DNA of 64,000 bases from Planctomycetales bacterium 10988 (GTDB taxonomy: Bacteria; Planctomycetota; Planctomycetia; Pirellulales; Pb10988). Below the pieces are notes generated by a model. That model searched no databases. It was not told where the DNA came from and was given only the letters and a program-made list of their open reading frames with translations. The position numbers were made by a program, and so were the translations under genes. Shown here one piece after another: positions 37,360 to 46,703 of the stretch. Positions within the stretch are counted from its first letter, which is position 1. Each line of letters opens with the position of its first letter. The stretch covers positions 5,794,709 to 5,858,708 of the forward strand of contig CP043547.1 in assembly GCA_009664345.1 (NCBI GenBank), given 5' to 3'.

Positions 37360-39336
37360 GTGAACCGATTTTTTTCGATGTTGCTTCTCCTTGTTGCTTT
37401 TCTGAGTGCCACGGCGAGTTCGGCACAAGAGCCGATCGGAGGCCTTGAGGAAGAAGCCTTTCAACAAGCGATGCAGAACGTCGCCCCTTCCGTGGTGAAG
37501 ATCGATACCATTGGGGGCTTAGAAACGACCGGCTCCGGACGCAATCAACTCCGCATCGGCACCGGTCCAACTACCGGACTTCTGTTGAACGCGGATGGCT
37601 ACATCATCACAAGTTCCTTCAATTTCATCCAAAAGCCGTCACAAATCCTTGTCACCCTGGACCTTGGAAAACGCTTCCCTGCCCAAATCATTGCGACGGA
37701 TCACAGCCGCCTGTTGACCTTATTGAAAATTGAGATCGAGCCTGCCCTTCAAAACCAGATCCTCGAACCGGAGCCGGTTCCCGCGGAAGAAGTCGAAGTT
37801 GGGCAGTGGAGTCTAGCGATCGGACGCACCTTTCCGGTCGCTCAACCGAATCTTTCGGTCGGGATTCTAAGTGCCAAGAACCGCATTTGGGGAAAGGCCC
37901 TCCAAACGGATGCGAAGATTTCACCCAACAATTACGGCGGCCCACTGATTGATATTCAAGGCCGGGTTTATGGGGTCCTTGTTCCGCTTTCTCCATCACA
38001 AGATCAAGGGATCGCCGGGGTGCAGTGGTATGACTCTGGGATCGGCTTCGCCGTGCCGATTCAGGATGTCTTGCGAACACTCTCTCTGTTGCAATCTGGC
38101 GAAGACCTCTATCCGGGGCTGATTGGAATCGCATTCGCGGGGAAGAATGAGCTTTTTGATCCCCCGTTGATCTCCGTGGTTCGTCCTCAATCTCCTGCGA
38201 ATGAAGCGGGCTTGCTGCCTGATGATGTGATTCTTGCGGTCGATGGGGTCAAGGTTGAATCCATTCGCGAACTCAAGCAGCAAATCGGTCCTCGATACGC
38301 TGGGGAAACCTTGACATTCACCTATCTGCGAGACGATGCTGAGCAAAAGACCAAACTCACCTTGGCTCAAGAGCTATTGCCTTACGAACATCCCTTCTTG
38401 GGAATTTTGCCTGTTCGCGGAACGACGGAAAATGCTGGCCTGCCCATTCGCTATGTCTACGCGGAAAGTCCTGCCGCGGATGCGGGTTTGGAAGTCGGGG
38501 ATTTAATGCTTTCCATCGCGGAGCAACCTGTCACGACGTTGGAGGAAGCCCGTGAGCAAATCAATCGTCTTAAGGTGGATGTCCCTTGCGAGGTTACCTT
38601 TCAACGATCAGGAAAAACGGAAGTGGCCACGGTAAAGTTGGCTTCGTTGCCAACAGAGATTCCTGAGGAACTCCCTCCGATTCTTCGACAACCTCAGCCT
38701 GCGGACCCCAATGGTCCAGCGACTGGCTTGTTGACCGGACAGAAGATTCCTGAGTTCCCGCACGAATATACTTTCTATGTTCCAGCAACCTATCAAGTCG
38801 AGGAACCGGCTGGCCTCTTGGCTTGGCTGACTCCGCCTGGGGAAGAGGTCGGAGATGACTTGGTCGCCCAGTGGAAAGACTTTTGCGAGGAACGAAACTT
38901 TTTGCTGGCGATCCTTTCACCGGATTCAGCGGAATCTTGGCAACCGACGGAAGTCAATTATCTCAAGAAAGTCTTGGGAGAACTTGAAAACCAATATGCC
39001 CTCGATCCGCATCGCATCGCGGTCGCTGGTTGGCGGTCCGCTGGGGCAATGGCTTTTCTCTGGACCTTTCAAGATCGTGAGCGAATCCAAGGACTGATTG
39101 CTTGCGAGTCCCCGCTTGTCGGATTTCGTCCCGAGGACAATATGCCGGAAATGCGGTTGGCCATCGCCATGGTCCATGACCCCGAAGGTCGCCGCGTCGA
39201 AGCCATCGAAGGAACGATCGAGGCCTTGCAGGTCCGCAAATATCCCCTGACCATTCTCAACCAATCCGAGCCGAGCCTCACGGACCTCAACCAAGAGGCT
39301 CTTGGGCGGTGGCTGGATTCCCTCGATCGACTCTAA
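37360..39336 (+). CDS. Second HtrA-like pseudo-protease, double PDZ, hydrolase-like C-terminus
   Basis: Exported protein of 658 residues from a GTG at 37360 that leads straight into a signal peptide (SMLLLLVAFLSATASSAQ). The trypsin-like domain is inactive by sequence: the His position is F87 (DGYIITSSFN), the Asp position is L118 (DHSRLLTLLK) and the Ser position is Y192 (SPNNYGGPL). Two PDZ domains follow (about residues 260-325 and 340-415). After a Pro-rich linker, residues about 465-658 resemble an alpha/beta-hydrolase or esterase domain, with DPHRIAVAGWRSAGAMAF carrying a Ser (S560) at the elbow. Whether this domain is active is unclear because the elbow departs from GxSxG. The GTG has no strong ribosome binding site. 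Confidence 0.78.
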   Translation: MNRFFSMLLLLVAFLSATASSAQEPIGGLEEEAFQQAMQNVAPSVVKIDTIGGLETTGSGRNQLRIGTGPTTGLLLNADGYIITSSFNFIQKPSQILVTLDLGKRFPAQIIATDHSRLLTLLKIEIEPALQNQILEPEPVPAEEVEVGQWSLAIGRTFPVAQPNLSVGILSAKNRIWGKALQTDAKISPNNYGGPLIDIQGRVYGVLVPLSPSQDQGIAGVQWYDSGIGFAVPIQDVLRTLSLLQSGEDLYPGLIGIAFAGKNELFDPPLISVVRPQSPANEAGLLPDDVILAVDGVKVESIRELKQQIGPRYAGETLTFTYLRDDAEQKTKLTLAQELLPYEHPFLGILPVRGTTENAGLPIRYVYAESPAADAGLEVGDLMLSIAEQPVTTLEEAREQINRLKVDVPCEVTFQRSGKTEVATVKLASLPTEIPEELPPILRQPQPADPNGPATGLLTGQKIPEFPHEYTFYVPATYQVEEPAGLLAWLTPPGEEVGDDLVAQWKDFCEERNFLLAILSPDSAESWQPTEVNYLKKVLGELENQYALDPHRIAVAGWRSAGAMAFLWTFQDRERIQGLIACESPLVGFRPEDNMPEMRLAIAMVHDPEGRRVEAIEGTIEALQVRKYPLTILNQSEPSLTDLNQEALGRWLDSLDRL

Positions 39337-39350
39337 CGCGAAGGCAGGCC

Positions 39351-39707
39351 ATGCATCGACCGACTGTCGGGGTCCTTGCCCTCGTCTTCCTGCTTTCCGC
39401 TGCCGGATTGCTCTTCTATAACCCGTTCGGAGAAGCCATTTTCGCCGCTTGTGTGCGGCTGGGATTTCTCTTGGGGGCTCTTTGGCTGGCGTTGCCCAAT
39501 GTCAAACGTTCCACGAATTGGTGGATCATGGGGATCGTGGTGACAGTCCTTTTGGTCCTCTCCACCCGGGGTTCCATGGTCGTAAAGGTCGGCTGGTTGA
39601 TCGTGGGATTGATCGTTTTTGCCCTGCTTTGGCCCCAAATCAAACGAGCAGAACGCGAGGCAAAACAACAATCAGGCCAATCATCCCAATTGAAAGGGCC
39701 TCGCTAA
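39351..39707 (+). CDS. Small membrane protein
   Basis: A 118-residue protein from the ATG at 39351, which has AAGGCAGG directly upstream; a frame open from 39309 is less likely. Four hydrophobic stretches (GVLALVFLLSAAGLLFY, FAACVRLGFLLGALWLAL, WWIMGIVVTVLLVLS, VGWLIVGLIVFALLW) indicate a small integral membrane protein with a basic, Gln-rich cytoplasmic tail. No family recognised. It is 14 bases behind the pseudo-protease gene and probably in the same operon. Confidence 0.65.
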   Translation: MHRPTVGVLALVFLLSAAGLLFYNPFGEAIFAACVRLGFLLGALWLALPNVKRSTNWWIMGIVVTVLLVLSTRGSMVVKVGWLIVGLIVFALLWPQIKRAEREAKQQSGQSSQLKGPR

Positions 39708-39854
39708 AGGAATTTTTGCTTCCATGGGGGCAGCCTCTCTTGGAAATCAGAAATTGCCTTTTATACTACAAATCAGTCCTTATTCAGATAAAACCCGAAT
39801 CTTTGTCGGAATTGCCTCGTCGCTTCCCTTCGCAGAAAGTCGTCAGTCATCGCT

Positions 39855-40457
39855 ATGGGATTTCTTTATCAATGCCCCTCTTGCCAACAAGAGCTCTCTG
39901 GGGAAGCCTCGTTCGCCGGTCAACAGGTGCAATGTCCTTACTGCCAAGCGGCTCATGTTCACCCGAAAAGCCCGGATGCGGCTGGGAGTCCGCTGGACGA
40001 AGATGGCCTCGGCATGGGGGCTGGCTATGAAGAGGAGGCGGATGAGGACCCGCTCGGCGATCCCGATGCCCCGGTGATGGGGGAGGCCTTCGGGGGTGGA
40101 CTCGGGGGCGGTCTTGGCGACGATTATGACGAAGGCGGAGAAGACGAGTTCGGCATCGGCGGCGAAGGAACAGGGATGGAAGAGTCGGACGGTACTCTCA
40201 GCATTCCTTGTCCAAAATGCGGGCAGGTCTTGCCGACTCCCCCGGAGATGCTCGGCGAAGACGCGGCATGTCCCTATTGCAACGAAGTCATGACCTTGCG
40301 GAAAGAGGATAGCCTCGAATACAAGAAAGAACGCGAAGAATACTACCGGATGAAGGATGAAGAGTTTTCTCGCAAGGCTCTCAATTGGGCCATTACGGCG
40401 AGCATCCTTGTCGGCATCAGCCTCATAGGCATGTTTCTCTTCCTTATCTTTGCCTAA
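39855..40457 (+). CDS. Double zinc-ribbon protein with C-terminal membrane anchor
   Basis: A 200-residue protein with two CPxC...CPYC ribbons, at residues 7-29 (CPSC, CPYC) and about 119-142 (CPKC, CPYC), each able to bind one zinc ion. They are joined by a long acidic and glycine-rich linker (EEEADEDPLGDPD, GGGLGGGLGDDYDEGGEDE). A single C-terminal helix (WAITASILVGISLIGMFLFLIFA) anchors it in the membrane with the ribbons probably in the cytoplasm. No clear ribosome binding site precedes the ATG. It converges on the minus-strand oxidoreductase with only 4 bases between the stop codons. Function unknown. Confidence 0.75.
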   Translation: MGFLYQCPSCQQELSGEASFAGQQVQCPYCQAAHVHPKSPDAAGSPLDEDGLGMGAGYEEEADEDPLGDPDAPVMGEAFGGGLGGGLGDDYDEGGEDEFGIGGEGTGMEESDGTLSIPCPKCGQVLPTPPEMLGEDAACPYCNEVMTLRKEDSLEYKKEREEYYRMKDEEFSRKALNWAITASILVGISLIGMFLFLIFA

Positions 40458-40461
40458 AGTT

Positions 40462-42069
40462 CTATCCCTTTCTCAAGATGGCCCGCGCGGCATTGCGGCC
40501 ACAGGCCCCCATCACTCCACCTCCTGGATGCGTGCAGGCTCCGCAAAGATAAAGCCCCGTGATCGGCGTTTGATAATCCGCCCAACCTGGTAACGGCCGG
40601 GCTAGAAACATCTGATGCGGCCCCATCGCTCCTTGGAAGATATTCCCACCTGTGAGGCGAAAATCGCGTTCCAAATCGAGCGGCGTCAGCATCTGTCGGT
40701 GCAAAACGGAACCCGGCACATTCGGAGCATACTTTCCAATCAAGGCAATGCAGCGATCCGCGAACACCTCCCGCTGCTCATCCCAAGAACCTTCTTTGAG
40801 ATGATAAGGGGCATATTGAATAAAAACATTCATCACATGGCAGCCTTCCGGGCTCACCGTGGGATCAACAATCGAAGGGATCGTGATTTCCAAAACCGGC
40901 TCGCTACTCGATTTTCCTAGCCGGGCTTCTTGATAAGCACGCTCCAAATAATCCATATCGGGGCAAAGATGAATCGTTCCGCGGAGATGGTGCAAACTTT
41001 CTTGACTAGGAGCCGCCAGAAATTGTGGGGCTTCGGACAGAGCCAGATTCAATTTGGCCGACGCACTTTCATAGTCAAACTGTTTCAAGGCTCGTTGAAA
41101 GGATTCCGGCAGAGCCTTCCGATCGGACAAGCGGCTGAAGGTTTGGTGAGGGTCCAAGTTCGAGACAATCGCCTTCCCTTCGATGGAACGACCGTCTTTA
41201 AGCAAAATACCCGTTGCCTTGCCGTTTTCAATTTGAATCGTTTCGATTTCCGCCCGGATGTGCAACTCAACGCCGAGGTCTTGGCACGCCTGTTGCAAAG
41301 CGGAAGCCAGCCCCCCCATTCCACCTTGGACATACCCCCAGACGCCACGCTTGCCACCGGCTTCTCCCATCACATGATGCAGCAAAACATAGGCTGTCCC
41401 TAAAGAAGATGGTGAGGCAAACGTCCCGATCACCGCATCTGTGGCAAGTGTCGCTCGCAAGGGTTCTGACTCGAACCATCGCTCCAAAAGCGGTCGGGCA
41501 GCCCCGGTCATCAACTCCCAAGCGGCGGCCGTTTCTTCTCCCCATTTCAAAAAACGGCGAGCTGCCTGCATGGCTCGGCTACTCTCCGCCAGAGTCCGCA
41601 TCCAAGAGAACGGCCGACCAGGCCCTGGCAGCAAGTTGGGAGCTTGGGCCATGAGCAACGGTTCTAAATGTTCAGCGACCCGATCGAGCAAGGCTTCGTA
41701 GTCAGAGAATTTTTCAGCATCTTGCGGGGAGAACTTGGCGATTTCCGCTTGATTCTCTTTGGCATCGCTTCCCAACAAAAGCGAACGGCCATCAGGCAGC
41801 GGTGTCCAAGATGAAGGATTCCTCGGCAGGACTTTGAGGCCATAGTCTTCGAGATGCAACTCTCTCCGAATCTCCGGCAAGAAGAGGCTAATCACATAGG
41901 AAGCCGTCGAAACGTGAAACCCCGGCCAAAGTTCCTCCGTGCAAGATGCCCCGCCGAAGTGATCCTTCCGTTCGAAGAGAGCGACTTTCTTTCCCGCTTT
42001 TGCCAAATAAGCAGCCGCCACGAGACCATTGTGCCCGCCGCCTACAATCACATAATCATACTTCGCCAT
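40462..42069 (-). CDS. FAD-dependent phytoene-desaturase-like oxidoreductase
   Basis: Flavoprotein of 535 residues of the CrtI/PYROXD2-like amine-oxidase superfamily. The N-terminal dinucleotide-binding motif is VIVGGGHNGLVAAAYLAKAGKKVALFE (residues 7-33), followed by the DHFGG loop. The C-terminal FAD motif is GLYLCGACTHPGGGVMGACGRNAA. These support a flavin-linked desaturase or dehydrogenase acting on a hydrophobic substrate. No other carotenoid gene is nearby, so the PYROXD2-type subgroup is as likely as a true phytoene desaturase; the substrate is unknown. It lies downstream of rpsA, but a terminator separates the two. Confidence 0.83.
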   Translation of the reverse strand: MAKYDYVIVGGGHNGLVAAAYLAKAGKKVALFERKDHFGGASCTEELWPGFHVSTASYVISLFLPEIRRELHLEDYGLKVLPRNPSSWTPLPDGRSLLLGSDAKENQAEIAKFSPQDAEKFSDYEALLDRVAEHLEPLLMAQAPNLLPGPGRPFSWMRTLAESSRAMQAARRFLKWGEETAAAWELMTGAARPLLERWFESEPLRATLATDAVIGTFASPSSLGTAYVLLHHVMGEAGGKRGVWGYVQGGMGGLASALQQACQDLGVELHIRAEIETIQIENGKATGILLKDGRSIEGKAIVSNLDPHQTFSRLSDRKALPESFQRALKQFDYESASAKLNLALSEAPQFLAAPSQESLHHLRGTIHLCPDMDYLERAYQEARLGKSSSEPVLEITIPSIVDPTVSPEGCHVMNVFIQYAPYHLKEGSWDEQREVFADRCIALIGKYAPNVPGSVLHRQMLTPLDLERDFRLTGGNIFQGAMGPHQMFLARPLPGWADYQTPITGLYLCGACTHPGGGVMGACGRNAARAILRKG

Positions 42070-42111
42070 GATGGAAACTTAAAAAGTACATTTTGAAAGA
42101 TTGGGCTTCAC

Positions 42112-42152
42112 AAAAAAAGACTCACCCTCTTTCGACTGAAAAAGAGTGAGCC
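42112..42152 (-). terminator. Rho-independent terminator of rpsA
   Basis: Read on the minus strand, GGCTCACTC pairs with the GGGTGAGTC side of a stem spanning 42152-42119, followed by seven T residues (complement of 42112-42118). This is a strong terminator 44 bases past the rpsA stop. Confidence 0.85.
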
Positions 42153-42195
42153 TTCTTATTTACACCGTTAGATACTTCTATTGAAGTAGATCGGT

Positions 42196-44029
<1,834 letters not shown>

Positions 44030-44037
<8 letters not shown>

Positions 44038-44065
44038 AACTTAAAAAAACCAGCCACCGCCGCAT
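44030..44065 (-). CDS. Possible leader mini-ORF overlapping the rpsA start
   Basis: A minus-strand ATG at 44065 opens an 11-codon frame, MRRWLVFLSYG, that stops at 44032-44030 and so spans the rpsA start codon (44037-44035) in another frame. GGGA precedes it by a few bases. Since rpsA lacks its own ribosome binding site, this could couple or control its translation. It may also be chance. Confidence 0.25.
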
Positions 44066-44504
44066 GGTTCCCAATTCGGAGGTAACGGGCAAAGCTCCTT
44101 CCAGTTTTGAGCTAGTTTAGAATCAAAGGATGCCTCGCCGTTTTCAACGAAAAAGGACCCCCAAACGGATAAGAGTTATTACCTTATTGCGGATTTCTCA
44201 CGCGGAAATCCCCTGAGACAACAAGATAGGTCCCGTATTGTACCACTCCTTCCTCGAAAGAACAATTGCATCCTTTTTAATTATTTTTCGTATTTGACGG
44301 TTTTTTTAGGAAATTTTCATCTAAACTTGAACGTTACAAACTTCCTGGCTTACCGGGTTCCTAGGAAGAAAAATTCTGCACGTTCAACGAGGCCATTTAT
44401 CGCCCTGGTTCGGCTTGTTATGGTGAATCTAGGGATTTCTCTCCTCGAACCGATTGAATCACACTTCCCGCTCTCGAACTTCTATTCGCAAAGAGGCATC
44501 CAAC
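44038..44504. other. Divergent promoter region between rpsA and MoxR copy 2
   Basis: About 470 bases containing the promoters of both divergent genes. A TTGACG hexamer at 44295-44300 is a possible -35 element for the plus strand, but no well-spaced -10 was found. On the minus side, GGAG and CTCC segments (44079-44101) can form a small hairpin in the rpsA leader. No gene beyond the mini-ORF is supported. Confidence 0.4.
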
Positions 44505-45521
44505 GTGTCCACGAAGCCCCGTAGTCTTGGCGATGTTTTGCAAGAGTTCCGGCAACACCGAGAGATGATGTTGCAGGAGTTGCAAAAAGTTATCATCGGT
44601 CAAGAAGAAGTGATCGAACAGATCTTTGCCGCGATTTTCACGAGAGGGCATTGCCTCCTCGAAGGGGTTCCCGGCCTCGCGAAGACCCTGTTAGTCAGCA
44701 CGTTGGCCAAGATTCTCGATATCGAATTCAAGCGGATTCAGTTTACGCCGGACTTGATGCCTTCGGACATTACAGGAACGAATGTCTTGGAAGAAGACGA
44801 ACAAGGCCGGCGGAACTTTCGCTTCGTACAAGGCCCGATCTTCACGAGTGTTCTCTTGGCGGATGAAATCAACCGGACCCCTCCCAAGACACAAGCCGCT
44901 CTCCTTCAGGCAATGCAAGAACGCGAAATCAGCGTCGGGCAAACCACCTATAAGTTGCCGGAACCTTTCTTTACCATTGCAACGCAAAACCCAATCGAGC
45001 AAGAAGGAACCTATCCCCTCCCGGAAGCCCAGCTCGATCGCTTCATGTTCAATATCAAAGTCGATTACCCGACGCTTGAAGAGGAAGAAAAAATCCTTTC
45101 CGCCACGACTCGAGGGGAGAATGTCGAAGTCCGCAAGATTCTTTCCGGCAAGGCGATTTTGAATGTGCAAAAGCTCGTTCGTTCCGTCGCCATCAGCGAA
45201 CATCAAGTGAAATACGTCGCCCGACTTGTCCGCAGTACCCGGCCCAAAGATGACAGTGCCCCGGACTTTGTCAAAGAGATGGTCGATTGGGGAGCAGGTC
45301 CGCGTGCCGGGCAGTTCCTCATTTTCGGTGGCAAAGCGATGGCCGCAATGGATGGCCGCTTCTCGGTCGATGTTGGTGATATCCGCAAGGTCGCCATTCC
45401 GGTCCTTCGTCACCGCATCAGTACCAACTTCCAAGCCCAAGCTGAAGGCCTGACAAATGAAGATGTGATTGAAAAGCTCATTCAAGCCGTCCCTGCTCCT
45501 TCCGTCCCAAAGTATGAGTGA
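44505..45521 (+). CDS. MoxR-family AAA+ ATPase, copy 2
   Basis: AAA+ ATPase of about 338 residues that opens the second vWA cassette. It shares long blocks with copy 1 ([69 protein letters not shown]), so Walker A, Walker B and sensor 1 are intact. A GTG at 44505 with AGAGG 8 bases upstream is preferred over a TTG at 44454. Unlike copy 1 it does not overlap its DUF58 partner: about 230 bases carrying a G/C-rich inverted repeat lie between them. Confidence 0.92.
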   Translation: MSTKPRSLGDVLQEFRQHREMMLQELQKVIIGQEEVIEQIFAAIFTRGHCLLEGVPGLAKTLLVSTLAKILDIEFKRIQFTPDLMPSDITGTNVLEEDEQGRRNFRFVQGPIFTSVLLADEINRTPPKTQAALLQAMQEREISVGQTTYKLPEPFFTIATQNPIEQEGTYPLPEAQLDRFMFNIKVDYPTLEEEEKILSATTRGENVEVRKILSGKAILNVQKLVRSVAISEHQVKYVARLVRSTRPKDDSAPDFVKEMVDWGAGPRAGQFLIFGGKAMAAMDGRFSVDVGDIRKVAIPVLRHRISTNFQAQAEGLTNEDVIEKLIQAVPAPSVPKYE

Positions 45522-45546
45522 GCAGGGGGTAGTGACTTGGAGAGGA

Positions 45547-45747
45547 GTTAGAGGCCAGGGGTTAGGCGTTAGGGGTTAGATTTGTATTGAAAACATAAGA
45601 AATAGTTACAATGAATGGCATGGTTAAATAGATAAAAAACAGTGATTAGAAAACTGAAGTTTTGAAATGAGTTAACAAACTGTTCGGTATTTAAATTGAT
45701 ATAGAGTTTAATAAACCCACACTAACCCCTAATCCCTGGCCCCTAAC
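45547..45747. repeat. Telomere-like TTAGGGG inverted repeat pair between MoxR-2 and DUF58-2
   Basis: The left arm (45547-45579) is built of GTTAG, GAGGCCAGGGG, TTAGGCGTTAGGGG and TTAG units. The right arm (45722-45747) reads CTAACCCCTAATCCCTGGCC then CCTAAC. They are inverted and nearly identical apart from a few changes and a short gap. The 142-base centre is A+T-rich and has no coding frame. It resembles an interspersed palindromic element or a small non-autonomous insertion. Its right arm ends 8 bases before the DUF58 ATG. Confidence 0.65.
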
Positions 45748-45755
45748 CCCTACCT

Positions 45756-46652
45756 ATGTCATCTGCAGAAAGCTATCTCAAACCGGAAGTGATTCAGCAA
45801 ATCAAGCGGCTGGACCTTCGTGCGCAGTTTATTGTGAAAGGGTATTTACAAGGGTTGCATGCCAGTCCGTTTCATGGCTTTTCTGTCGAATTTAGTGAAC
45901 ATCGAAAATATAATCATGGGGATGATCCGAAAGATATTGATTGGCTTGTTTATGCTAAAACAGATAAGTATTACATAAAAAAGTTTGAAGCAGAAACCAA
46001 CATCACGGGTTACCTTGTGATGGATTTGTCAAGTTCGATGGCGTATACCTATCGACAACAATTGACAAAATTTGACTATGCCATTTGTTTAGCCGCCGCC
46101 CTTTGTTATTTAATGATTTCGCAACAAGACCCTGTGGGCTTAGTGACGTTTGATAAAAAAATTCGCGATAGTGTGCCGCCTCGTTCACGAAGAAGTCAAC
46201 TCGCGCAAGTGTTAAGTTTGTTGACAAATTTAAAACCGTCCGGCGAAACCAATATCGCCCATAGTCTGACACAACTGGGCGCGATGTTGCGTCATCGAAG
46301 TTTAATTATGATCTTTAGCGATCTGCTCGGGGATCAAGAAACAATTTTAAAGTCAATTCGTCAGTTGCGACATGGCGGGCATGATTTAATTCTGTTTCAT
46401 TTGCTCGATGAAGCCGAAGTTCGTTTTCCTTTTGAAGGGATGGTGGAGTTTGAAGATTCGGAAAGCCATGAGAAAATGACCCTCGATGCTGATGGGTATC
46501 GGGCGGAATATTTAAAAGAGATGGAAGCCTTTTGTGAAGTTTATCGTGCGGAAGCCTTTAAAGCCGGTGCCGATTATCTGCGACTTGATACTAGTATGCC
46601 TTTCGATAAAGCGTTGACTGAATATCTAATGAATCGTCGCATGCGTTGTTAA
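45756..46652 (+). CDS. DUF58 family protein, copy 2
   Basis: Soluble 298-residue DUF58 protein parallel to copy 1. The GDDPKDIDWLVYAKTDKYYIKKFEAETN core lies at residues 55-82, with an intact MIDAS D90-S92-S94 (LVMDLSSSM). Its sequence is markedly more A+T-rich at third positions (TTA, AAA, ATT codons) than the protease genes upstream. The promoter-proximal side is occupied by the inverted repeat element, and no good ribosome binding site precedes the ATG at 45756, whose upstream bases belong to the repeat. Confidence 0.9.
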   Translation: MSSAESYLKPEVIQQIKRLDLRAQFIVKGYLQGLHASPFHGFSVEFSEHRKYNHGDDPKDIDWLVYAKTDKYYIKKFEAETNITGYLVMDLSSSMAYTYRQQLTKFDYAICLAAALCYLMISQQDPVGLVTFDKKIRDSVPPRSRRSQLAQVLSLLTNLKPSGETNIAHSLTQLGAMLRHRSLIMIFSDLLGDQETILKSIRQLRHGGHDLILFHLLDEAEVRFPFEGMVEFEDSESHEKMTLDADGYRAEYLKEMEAFCEVYRAEAFKAGADYLRLDTSMPFDKALTEYLMNRRMRC

Positions 46653-46703
46653 CTTTTTCATAAATAGATACCTTTTTAAACACCGTTTCGACTTACTAAA
46701 CAG

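Noticed and set aside
36191-39336. Pseudogene status for the two HtrA-like genes
   Set aside because: Frames are full length, starts and signal sequences are intact, and fold and PDZ motifs are preserved, so loss of the triad looks maintained rather than decayed.
44295-44328. Sigma-70 promoter for MoxR copy 2
   Set aside because: TTGACG is present but no -10 hexamer lies at 16-18 bases; spacing to TAAACT is about 22.
45547-45747. CRISPR array or telomere
   Set aside because: There are only two inverted arms, not regularly spaced direct repeats, and the element sits inside an operon.
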